64,000 nucleotides of DNA, from positions 1,433,327 to 1,497,326 of the forward strand of contig SCFE01000052.1 of the NCBI GenBank assembly GCA_004352715.1, in the 5' to 3' direction. Below are positions 35,196-46,300 of the stretch, piece after piece. The notes below the pieces were generated by a model that ran no database searches, was not told the origin of the DNA, and was given only the letters and a program-made list of their open reading frames with translations. Within the stretch, counting starts at the first letter, position 1, and each line of letters begins with the position of its first letter. The position numbers were made by a program, and so were the translations under genes. The DNA is from Hofstenia miamia (taxonomy: Eukaryota; Xenacoelomorpha; Acoela).

Positions 35196-35462
35196 TAATC
35201 AGAGCTAATGTATATTAACAATTGTGTATGCAAACAATAGTAAGCATGCAAACAAAAATGACCACATCAATAAGAGTCGCTATGGCAAGTATATGAATCA
35301 TTGTAAAACGTGTAAACTAAATTGGCCCCATGTAAATAAGTGAATCACTATAGCAAGTATATGTTTATGAATCATTGTAAAATCAGCCCTCGTAAATGTC
35401 ACAAAAAATGAGGCAGTAATTACATTGTCGCTAGATGGCGTTGTAAACTCCTCGTCAATATC
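35180..35462 (+). repeat. Polinton-linked repeat R, copy 3
   Basis: Starts at the truncated end of the capsid gene and ends CTCGTCAATATCC. It shares GTGTAAACTAAATTGGCCCC, TGAATCACTATAG and AAAATG..GCA phrases with 17823-18212. It may be the terminal region of the Polinton, or a separate repeat that replaced the capsid 3' end. Confidence 0.5.
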
Positions 35463-35479
35463 CAAGACCTAGCATAGAC

Positions 35480-36080
35480 CATGGGTCAGAGTGTCCGAAA
35501 AGTGAGATTTGTGGGATCTCGACTGCGTTTCCTTAACTATTACTATCAAAAAAACAGAAAGGGATATTTAGACTTATGTATTACTGTCGTTAATAGAAAA
35601 CACCCGGTTTGCACTAAACAGAAATACATGTACTGTGGTAGCCCTTCTGTACATAATAGGGCTTTTGATAGTGTTAGTCACACTATTCTGGAAAGAAAGT
35701 ATCAAGCATGTGGTTTTGAATAACACTCCACAAACTTCATAAACAGTTATATTAGCAATAGAAAGCAACATGTCCGTATTGGGAACACTTTTACAAAATA
35801 TTTCTATTCAAATGGACTATCAATGTTCCATGAATCCTTGTTGCTTGGGATTATGCTTTATTTCTTACAAAATCAGTTAACAATGAACAATCAAAAAACC
35901 CGTTTCATCATATTCGCATGTTCAAAAACATGTCTTTAAAAGTTAGTAATGAAGATCATGAAATTAAACAATTTCAAATAATGAAATATCTTTATGTAGA
36001 TATAGATTCTGACGTATCATTTCAGCAATTTATTAAGAAAAACTTAGAAGTATGGCAGCAGGTATCCAATATCTAAGAGA
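35480..36080 (+). pseudogene. LINE reverse transcriptase remnant
   Basis: Frames on the plus strand contain RAFDSVSHTILERKYQACGF, then INSYISNRKQHVRIGN, and farther on LKVSNEDHEIKQFQIMKYL followed by DIDSDVSFQQFIKKN. These match the LINE palm motif F-D-x-V-x-H-x-I-L, the S-Y-[IL]-S-N-R-x-Q segment and the C-terminal K-Y-L-x-V-x-I-D block. The catalytic YxDD region between them is absent, and stops or frame changes separate the blocks. It is an internally deleted relic. Confidence 0.55.
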
Positions 36081-37246
36081 AAAACGAACAATTTCATAAA
36101 GCAAACAGTTTCTCTTTGCATTTGTAATCAGCCCTTTCATACATACATGTATTTGACAACATTATTTCAATTTAAATGCCAGCGTTGAATATAAACAAGT
36201 CTATTTAACCACAATACTCTTTGGTTGCTCGTATATAGGCAATGACTGCAAAACAAAACAGGCGAGATTTTTACCCGGGAACAATTTCATGAACTGAATC
36301 GGGACATCAATAACTATAGATTAAGCGTTGAAACTTTTGTTAGTCTTCATTCTTCTCGCAATCAAATCTGAGCATTCTTCTCAGCTTGGACTTTTTCAGT
36401 AGGCTCTTCGGTCCCAAACCTCTCTGATTAACTTCTGACAGCACTGACTTCTACACTCTTCAGTGCCAAACGTCTCTGATTTTACCGTTTTAATGGCATT
36501 GATATGCACTTGATCCATTGATTGCTGATGTATTTTTGGATACATTTTTTCAAATTTTTTAAATTACTCTTATCCCAGAACTACCATTGAAATAATTGTT
36601 TTTTATAGGTGGTTGATGAAAAAATCTCCATCAAGAATATTGCATAAGCCATCAAATGGCAATATATTTCGTAGTATTTGCTGTAATCTGGTTTTGTGAT
36701 GATACATATGCCAGAAGACGCCACCTCATCTTCAATTGTGTACTTCTATACTGGGTTAGGTGAAATACAATATTTCCTTGTTATTAGTTGAAAAAATTCA
36801 AAGCAACGGAAAAATCAGATTCAAATTTTATAATGGTTTCAACTTGGTGTTTCAACAAGCAAGAAGGTGTTGAAACTGGAAAGCATTCCTTGAAAATACA
36901 ACTTGATTCTAGTACCAAGAGAATGAAGGGATTTATCAACAATGCACCACTGTTTTATAAACTACAAAATAAGTATATTCTAACTGGTTCACAAGTTATC
37001 TCTATTATGATCCTTTAATAAATTTTCTTTAGCTATAATTTCAAAACTTGATGTGATGAACTCAAGTTGTAAACGCTAGTACTAACGAAGAGAAACCTAT
37101 TTGAAATTAGTTAAACGCAAAAATAATTAAATGCAATTGCAGTTTTTTATTTGTCAAACTGGGAACGAGTGTCTAATATAGTAGATTACACAGAATGCTG
37201 AATTGATTTTTGTTTATTTGATTTTAGTGATTTATATTTTTTTTAG
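36081..37246. other. Stretch upstream of the first AQR exon
   Basis: Contains a 76-residue plus-strand frame (36788-37018, including STWCFNKQEGVETGKHSLK) that I do not recognise and do not call a gene. None of the AQR sequence expected immediately N-terminal of exon 1 is visible here. The last bases are a pyrimidine-rich tract and acceptor TTTTTTTTAG. Confidence 0.5.
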
Positions 37247-37360
37247 GCATTTCTTCCAACTAGACGGTTTTTCAATACTGTTTTGGACAGTGAGCACGTC
37301 GTTGTTGCCTGCAAAACCAGTAGTTTAGCTCAATTAAAAGAAGGTCGTTTATTTGTAGAG
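37247..37360 (+). CDS. AQR: AQR exon 1 of window
   Basis: 38 codons, phase 0 at both ends: [19 protein letters not shown] through KEGRLFVE. It matches the human stretch beginning LLPTRRWFNTILD in the N-terminal helical-repeat domain. Acceptor TTTTAG, donor GTTTGT. Confidence 0.93.
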
Positions 37361-40300
37361 GTTTGTTCATTCTTATTTAGTTTGATTTAATATAGTAATT
37401 TCTAATAATCGCAAGACATAATCATTATTAATGAAGCCAAAGCATTCCAATAGTGGTGTTGAAATCTGCATTTTCCTTTCACATGTAAAGAAAAACGAGA
37501 ATGTCAGTTGTTTCATCAGCCCCACCCAAAGGGCATATATCAGGGGTGGATCCAAAGGGTCTTTTTACATTTGGTGCTTATCTACAAAATTAATTTTTTT
37601 GTTTTTTATTTTTTGAAAAAAGTTTGGTTGCTTATTATTAACGCTGTTTATCTATGTCTAAGCTGGAATACATTAATATTATTTTTTGATTATGTCCTTA
37701 GAGTCATATCCGTTCCCAAGTTTGTAACTATGCGATATGTTCATATTGATTTAAGTTGAAAAACGTTTTCCTATGTATTTATTTTTTACAATGTCATGCA
37801 TTTCTCATTTACATATTTTATTGTTGGATTAGCTAAAACAATAATCGGTTTTAATTTTTGGGTTGAAACTGTGATTGCAATACTTTCATATTATGTCGCA
37901 AATATTTGTAAATTAAACCCATCTAGATAGCACGGCACTATTTTTTACTAAAAAATATGTTTGAAATAACTTTGATCTTTGTAAAACTACATGGGCTGTG
38001 GATTGAGTCAATTTTTGGGCCAGGCTAAATAATGGCTGACTTTCAATTTTGTGGCGCCCACATCTAATGATTATTAAGCTCAGAATCGCGGATATATTTG
38101 TGATTTTTTATCGATTATGGGTTGTCTGGGCCCCCAATTCTTTAAAATTGCGGTGTAACATGTTCGGTTAGATTATCAAGGTAAATATCAGAGATTTCGT
38201 ACTTCAATTATATTATTAATAATTTTAATTCGCTAAAGACTATATATATATATATATATATAGGTGTATATTTGTTTACTTAAACAAAATGTACCTTTTT
38301 CTACTTTTTACAGAGTTAAGTCTACATTGTATAAATCTCTTGTATTAACTGGAATGTTATATGGATCAGTAATCTGGTATGCTGATGTTAGTGAGGGTAT
38401 CAAACTTGAGCTTTTTCAGAAATACGAATACACTTTAAATAACCAGTAAATTTGTGAAGTTGCACAACATTACATTTAAAAACTGGCATTCTTTCTTGTT
38501 CATAAAATAGGCCTGCGTAGAATTACTATAAAATCCTAAAATAGAGAGGACGTGATGTTTTTTACTTTAAAAATTTTTCTTTGGTATTCTTTAAGCATAT
38601 TTTATAATTTTTCCACGTTTGGGACCCCAAGCTTCTGCAAATATGCTAAAAACCTATTTTAGGAATATCCCTAATATATATATATATATATATATANNNN
38701 NNNNNNNNNNNNNNNNNNNNNNNNNNNNTGTTCCATATTTTACGCTTGATTTTCAGTTCGAAAAAAGAACCTATTGTTAAGCTATTGACAAGTTCGTTTA
38801 GTTTTAACATTTACGAACTTGGATAATTATAATTTGAAAAGAATTCGAAAAAAAATTTAGTTAAAAATTTTTTTCTGTTACAAAACACCAATATATGGGA
38901 AATTCTACAAAACACCAGTATATGTGAAATCAATGAAAAATCTCCATTTGGGAATTTTTGAAAAAAAAAATTTCAAAATGTATTAAAACCTCATATTTAG
39001 ATGCCATTAAGAGGATCATTAACTTTTTTTGAAAAAAAATATACCTGAAGTACCGTACCAGAAAATGGTGCTTTGTAACATACAAAATTCACATTTCTGG
39101 TGTTTTGCAATCGCAATTTCACATTAGTATGTTACAAATCACCAATATATATGTATATATATATATATATATATTTATATACAAATTTGCCGTTAGGTGA
39201 ATATAACTTGCATTTGTTTAAAATAACTTGAAATTTAGTTATTGGAACGCTTGGAGTTCTATGCTGGGTTTGAAATCAATGATCATTCTGGTGAACCGTT
39301 AAATGACAAACAGATGTTGGATTTGCATTATAAGCGAGTCTATGGGTTGCAGGTATGAATTTCTTTCAAAGTTCAGCTGATTATTTGTGATTTTAGAAAA
39401 TGACTTTTAAATTACTTCCTGAGTTGCGTGAATTTTCTCTTCTATGCGTTTCCCAAGCTGATACAAGACAACATCTTCTGAAATATTTTAACAGTCTGAG
39501 GTGAGTTTATTGATTTATATACTTTTCCTAACAACTTAGTTAGTACCAAGAAGTTAAATAAATTGGTACGTCACCTAAACTTGGTAAAATGTGACGAAAA
39601 GAAAAAGTTTGAAAAAAGTTTTCTAACTGAACTCATAGCACATCGTTTTCAACGTAGAAAGTCGCAACTCGAAGCCATCAATTCATTACCATTATATCCC
39701 GTTGAAAAGTTGATTTGGGATAAGAACATTGTTCCTGGCGATTATTTTACTGGTGAAGGTAAGAAGTGTAACTTACAATTTGGCACCTTCGAGTACTCGT
39801 GAGCACTCAATCATTCTTGGGCTCTGCATGCAATTTAAAATACTTTCGGCTGACCCTTAGGATGTAATTTTGATCGTTATTACCATATGATATATTACAG
39901 ATTTTTGCAATGTTTGTTTCGAATAAATATGTTGAATGGCACATGCACAACTCTAAATTTAGGTCAACTTAGTCATTATTTATAATGAAAGAATTCAGAA
40001 GATCCGGGGAAGGTCTTCTCCTTTCAAATATGTGCAGAGAGACTAGTTACGTGAGCAAATTTGAACTTGTGTAAGATGTGTGCAAATTTTGTCATTGAGT
40101 TATGTAGAATATCAATGTGGTGTTGGTATATATCAATAGTTTTTCTTTGCACAATGAATTCGTTTATTTAAATGTATTTATTAACCTTTATATTAAAATT
40201 TTCCAACAGTTATTCTAAGACATGCTCAGATTGGATGTCGATATATCGCAACCGTTTGTGTGTACCTGTTTGAATATGTGAACTTACTGGTTATGGACTT

Positions 40301-43300
40301 GAGAGATTTATGTCAAGTTCTCTACCGCATTTGCTCGGGTAAATATTTCAATCCTGGAGAAGCAATTTATCTAGTATTTTTAAAAATGTTGCACTTTGTA
40401 TCTCAGAGCTGAAGTTGATAAATTGTGATTACTACATATTCTCTTGTTACTTTAGTTTTCTTACCAAACCATCTTCTGTCGTAAAGAGAAGTAAGCTTAA
40501 TATGTCTGTGCTTGGTTTGTCGTAGATTGGCGTAAAATTACACATAGGGATTAAGTATAACCGAATTTGTTTTTTGTGAAATAATATATAAAAAGTATAT
40601 TATACTTCACTTTAGCAATAATATATATGAGGGTTTTGCAGGACTATGCAGTCCCATGGGATTCACTGGTCTCAGTCAGTTTGTTTAAGCCTAGCATGCT
40701 ACTGAGACAGTAAGGAAGAAACTGAGACCACAGATTTCAGAAGATGTTCTTTTTTTGCCTATTTGGTCGACATGTAACCATGGGACTAAAATATTCGATA
40801 AGAATGTGACCAAATCCAACAGGACTAAATGAAATTGGAACCCATAAAATGTTGGTACTGCGGAATCCTAATATGCATGCGATTTTTTTCAGATGCAATT
40901 TAACTTAAGTTACAGCAATTGAAGTTTAGCAATAATTTCACTTTTTCCCTTGCAACCGTAGAAAATATTAACAAAATGTTTTAGGAAAATTTTCAGGCAC
41001 ATTTTGACCAAGAAAAAAAATTTATTAAATATAATAACTCAAACTTTTTCTATTAAAGCTTTAGTATTTGATTTTTAATTTTAAGAACAATAAAATATAA
41101 TAGTTGTTTTCTTTGTTAATCTGGTATCATGATTGGATTTGGAGTGTCTAAGTTTTATAAATATTTGTTTATATTACATTTGATAGTGTGTTGCAAGATT
41201 TGTTAAGATAAAAATCTCTATGAATATTATTTACATATTTTTATGTGAAAATTGCATATAATTTTTTCAGATAAATCTTTAACCCATTGCCTTTATAAAC
41301 TCTAATGAATTTTTTCACTCTTTCAGTTTGATATTTAATAAAGCCGGTAATTTGCTTTAATTATACGTATGAGTTATACGAATTCTGCATACATTTATAA
41401 CGGAAGTAAGTCAGTGCATATTTATTTAGGTTGTCTAGCGCTTCCGAAACTGAATTTGCAATTTCTAACGTTGCATGACTATTTACTTCGTAATTTCAAT
41501 TTACTGCGCCTTGAATCAACTTGTAAGCTTTTATTTTAGTGTTCCATAAAATTCTATCGCATTTACAAAAAATTTGAATTTTGCTATTTTAGACGAGCTA
41601 CGTCAAGACTTTGAAGATGCCTTATTTCGTTTGAAACCCTACAAATCCGATGATGGAATTACTGCTTTTAGGGGGTGGGCTCGTTATGCAATGCCAATTG
41701 ATGCGTTCACTATTATTGAGGTTAGTGCCAGGGAATTTCAAATTATAATATTATAATTTAATCTTTATAACTTTGACATGCCAAAAAGCTATGCGAAAGC
41801 ATTTCTTAGTACGCTGTAATGTTATTCAGTGGTGTCACAAGTTATAAAAAATTTCTTTCTAAGTTTATCGGATTTAAGCAATTTGTATCGAGAGCGAAAA
41901 TTGATTTGAAATAAATTCATCATTTTTTTCTGATTTTTTATTACTACAGAGTGAATTAAATGCTATATGTGACATTCTATTACCATGCAATCTTATATTA
42001 ATTACAGTGAAATCTACAAATTCTTAGTTTTGGTACTTTAGTTATAAATAAATTAAATACTGTGGCATTAACATTCAAATAACATTTTTTTATAAATATT
42101 TACTTTTAAAATGCGTGCTTTGAATTAGAATTTTGTACAAGATTTACACAAATAATAAATTAATTGACTGTGATTAACAGATGTTTTTCACTTGAGTAAT
42201 AATTTAATAAAATTATCTTGAAAGGAACTTTTGTCATTTTCTTATCTAATGTTACATGCAAAGTGTGATAAATAATGATACGAAAATAACAATTTGTCAG
42301 AATTTTTTTATTTCAAATGAAGTTCAACACATACAAACAGGTTTTTACAAAACAACATATTTACAAATTGAAAAAGTTTTTTTACATCTTCCTGGTCTTT
42401 GTAATCGCTCGTTGTTTGTAGGGGAAGACGTTTATTTTACACTTTACACACATTTGACTCTCATTAGCCCATGAACAGTTCGATAGCCATTTCCTTTTGC
42501 ACTTGCTGCAACGGTATTCACCAATGCTTTTCTTCTTTCCTTGGTATGGGGTGTCGCCCAATGCCTGTTGACATTTGAGAGTTGGGCAATCTACGATGAA
42601 GTGGCCCTTCATTTCACAAATGTTGCATACGTAATTCGATGGAGGTTTAGTTTGTCTTCTCGGTGCTGACCTTTGCAACGCTTCTTTTATGTCGTTAAAG
42701 TCTTTGGGATCGAATAGCTGTCGTGATGCATTTAGGAACGGCGATGAATCGAAAACGGGATCTATGACTTGAGAAACTGCCCACATGATGCAAGTATACA
42801 AATGAAACACTTGCCAACACATTTGTTTTTATATCTGTTTTTGTCGACATCCCGTTGAGCTTAGAAGGAAAAATGCCGATTCGGCAAGTGGTTCCACTTT
42901 CAATGTTTAATTAGCAGAATAATTGGTTGTTTTTTTGCGCTTCCGAAAAGTAATTAAACACCGAGCTTTTAGAACTTCACCGCCTAGTTTTTACTTTTTA
43001 AAGCGATTGCCGCTAATTGTTTCAATTAACCGGAAACACAAAGGCTTCGGCAGCGGCGGAGCTACTACTACACTCGTCGCCAACACTTGTTTCCCGTTGC
43101 GATAAAAGTTCCCGTTCCTGCTACTATGCCCAAGTAATAATCGCTATTTTGCCATTGCTATAAGTCGATGAATGTGGGATGCTTTAATCTGTGTAAAAAC
43201 AGAAATTTAATTAATATTTTGAATGTTTGTATTCAATAATGTGAATGTTGAAAGTAGGTGTCTGCGAAATGCGAAATCGAATCAAATTCGGGAATTTATT

Positions 43301-46300
43301 CAAAACTAGAGAACATCGCTTGTTGTAATGTGTTGAACCTTGCCGTAATGAACTGTTAGTCAATATCTGTATAGGGATTGTCTCTGTGACCTCAATGCTT
43401 GTCTCATAATCGTTTCAGGCGCACGTCTTGATCCTCGTTTAAAGGATCGTTTTTTCAAGTTTCGAAATAGAAATTGGAAAGGCCTAATGTCAGTATTTAA
43501 GGTCCTCTGGTTTTCGATAATGTAAATAACAAATTTCCAATCCCTTACACTTTAATTGGACGTGATTATGTTTGAATCTGTGTCAGACATCTTAATCTTG
43601 AAGGCCTTGTTGGCTTACGTGTCCCTTCAATCTACGTTTTTTACTGTGTAGCACCAATTTCGAACGTCATATTTTTGCTAATAAGATTAAAGAATGTTCA
43701 AAAAATTACTGTTTCCTTTAAATCAATAACTTTCAAATTTGGTTCCAGGTAAATATTTTACTTACGCTTTTAGGGTAAGATAGATTAAAACCAGTGATTA
43801 CCTATTTATAATCTGTTTAACAGATCTGTTAACAGTTTGGTTAAAATACTTTAAAATCTGCTAACAGATCTGTATTTTGTTAACTAGTGAAATGGTATGA
43901 ATTCTTACTCTCTTTTACCCCCACCCGCTAATGCAGAACGAATTTTTTCAAAAGCATCATTTTCTCAGACAATCGAAAAATCCATCTAAGTTGCAAGTCA
44001 TTCTTACCAGAATTTTGGCCTTATAAAAGTCAACGAAGTTTAGTAAGAAATCTATTAAACACATTGGTTAATTAAATATGTTCTAGTTTCTGTTTAATGA
44101 ATAGTTAATCAAAGCAATATGGTCAACACTGGGTGAAACCTGACTTCCAGAATCGGAGCAAATAAATCTTCTACTATTTTAATCAAATGTTTTCTTCCGG
44201 GTGCCTCAATGTATGGTACTGAAAAATTTATATTTGCCACATTTAAAATTACTGCGTGTCGATGTGTAGGTCGTCTAAATCCGAGACGTTCCTGCGGTCT
44301 GTATATATCCTTATCTTTAGATAATTGAGGTCTCAATGGAGGAAGTAAAATATTATATTACAGCTTTTCAGCCCTTAGAAAATGTAGGCGCGATCCTATG
44401 TAATTTTTTAAGACGCATTTTATTCATGGTGCAGCAGAAAGTTTTAAAAAATGGTTTCTATCTTATGAAAAACCACTAAAATGATTTTTTTCACAATATT
44501 CACATAAGAAATGGCAATTTCATATAGTATTTAGGCAGTTCTGGAAGGGGGCGGCCTCCCCCACCTAAAATTGCACCTGACAAAATGGTATTCGAAATCT
44601 GTCGATGGAATAAAGACTCAAAGACCAATAGTTTTTCAAAATGGTTTACTCTAAGCTGCGAATATAAGCATTTCCTTTTGAAATCCCTTTGTGAATTTGT
44701 AGTTTAAAAAGATACATCGCTGCCTTATTGGTTCAAATATATCTTTTGAAATTTTTAAATTGGCTTTAATAATTTTAATTCCATTCCATATCATATGTAG
44801 ACCTTTGTTTTTTTATACATTTTGGTTTATATTCCCAAACTAGGTGGCGAAACCTAAAATTGGAGAAGCTCATCCTTCAAGCGTGCGTGCTGATCTTACC
44901 ATTACACTAAATCTTCGAGAGGAAGTTAAGTCGGAATGGGAAGCCTTGCGATTGCANTATTTGCCACATTTAAAATTACTGCGTGTCGATGTGTAGGTCG
45001 TCTAAATCCGAGACGTTCCTGCGGTCTGTATATATCCTTATCTTTAGATAATTGAGGTCTCAATGGAGGAAGTAAAATATTATATTACAGCTTTTCAGCC
45101 CTTAGAAAATGTAGGCGCGATCCTATGTAATTTTTTAAGACGCATTTTATTCATGGTGCAGCAGAAAGTTTTAAAAAATGGTTTCTATCTTATGAAAAAC
45201 CACTAAAATGATTTTTTTTCACAATATTCACATAAGAAATGGCAATTTCATATAGTATTTAGACAGTTCTGGAAGGGGGCGGCCTCCCCCACCTAAAATT
45301 GCACCTGACAAAATGGTATTCGAAATCTGTCGATGGAATAAAGACTCAAAGACCAATAGTTTTTCAAAATGGTTTACTCTAAGCTGCGAATATAAGCATT
45401 TCCTTTTGAAATCCCTTTGTGAATTTGTAGTTTAAAAAGATACATCGCTGCCTTATTGGTTCAAATATATCTTTTGAAATTTTTAAATTGGCTTTAATAA
45501 TTTTAATTCCATTCCATATCATATGTAGACCTTTGTTTTTTTATACATTTTGGTTTATATTCCCAAACTAGGTGGCGAAACCTAAAATTGGAGAATCTCA
45601 TCCTTCAAGCGTGCGTGCTGATCTTACCATTACACTAAATCTTCGAGAGGAAATTAAGTCGGAATGGGAAGCCTTGCGATTGCATGATTCAGTTTTTCTC
45701 GTAACGATTCGAGCTCCAAATACGACCCATTTAAGTAAAGTCACTGATTCATTTGATAAAGAGCTCGGTGTTGTTTACATACGTGGTTGTGAAGTTGAGG
45801 GCATGTTAGATGAAGATAAAAAAGTAATTTCTGATAGTAAGTTTTGCTGCAAGAATTTTGAATATTATATGTTTAATAGTAACTCCGAACTTTTAGTGGA
45901 AATGAATTTCATAAAGCATCAGTGCTGAAAAAATTTAAATTGAAATTTGATAAACGCTAGAATACCATAATTACCTTTGTTATTTAGAAATATTTTGCAC
46001 ACATTGGCGTTGCCCGATAAATACTGAGGGTGCATAAATCTAAATTTGCTAAATAATGGAGATCAGCAATAATTTAAGTTTAATTTAATCAGAATTTCTC
46101 GAAAGTCATTCACTCTTTTTAGGTATTATGAGATTTTTTCGTTTTCAGTCATAAAAAAATAGTTTCTAGTACTGCAAGATGGAATTCTTAAATGGCTTTC
46201 ACATTTCCAAATTCTGCATTATGTTAATGTGTATGTCAGGGGATTTAAGGTGATTGAGTAAAGGTCTATGGAGATGTCCTTGGACGAATGTTGTAAATCC

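Noticed and set aside
36788-37018. 76-residue frame just upstream of AQR exon 1
   Set aside because: Checked as a possible AQR N-terminal exon, but it has no similarity to that region and no suitable donor in frame.
38876-39150. Repeated phrases around ACAAAACACCAATATAT
   Set aside because: They suggest a decayed palindromic repeat, but arms and ends cannot be defined well enough to call an element.
44109-44336. 75-residue minus-strand frame in AQR intron 6
   Set aside because: Lies in the haplotype-duplicated intron and has no family resemblance.
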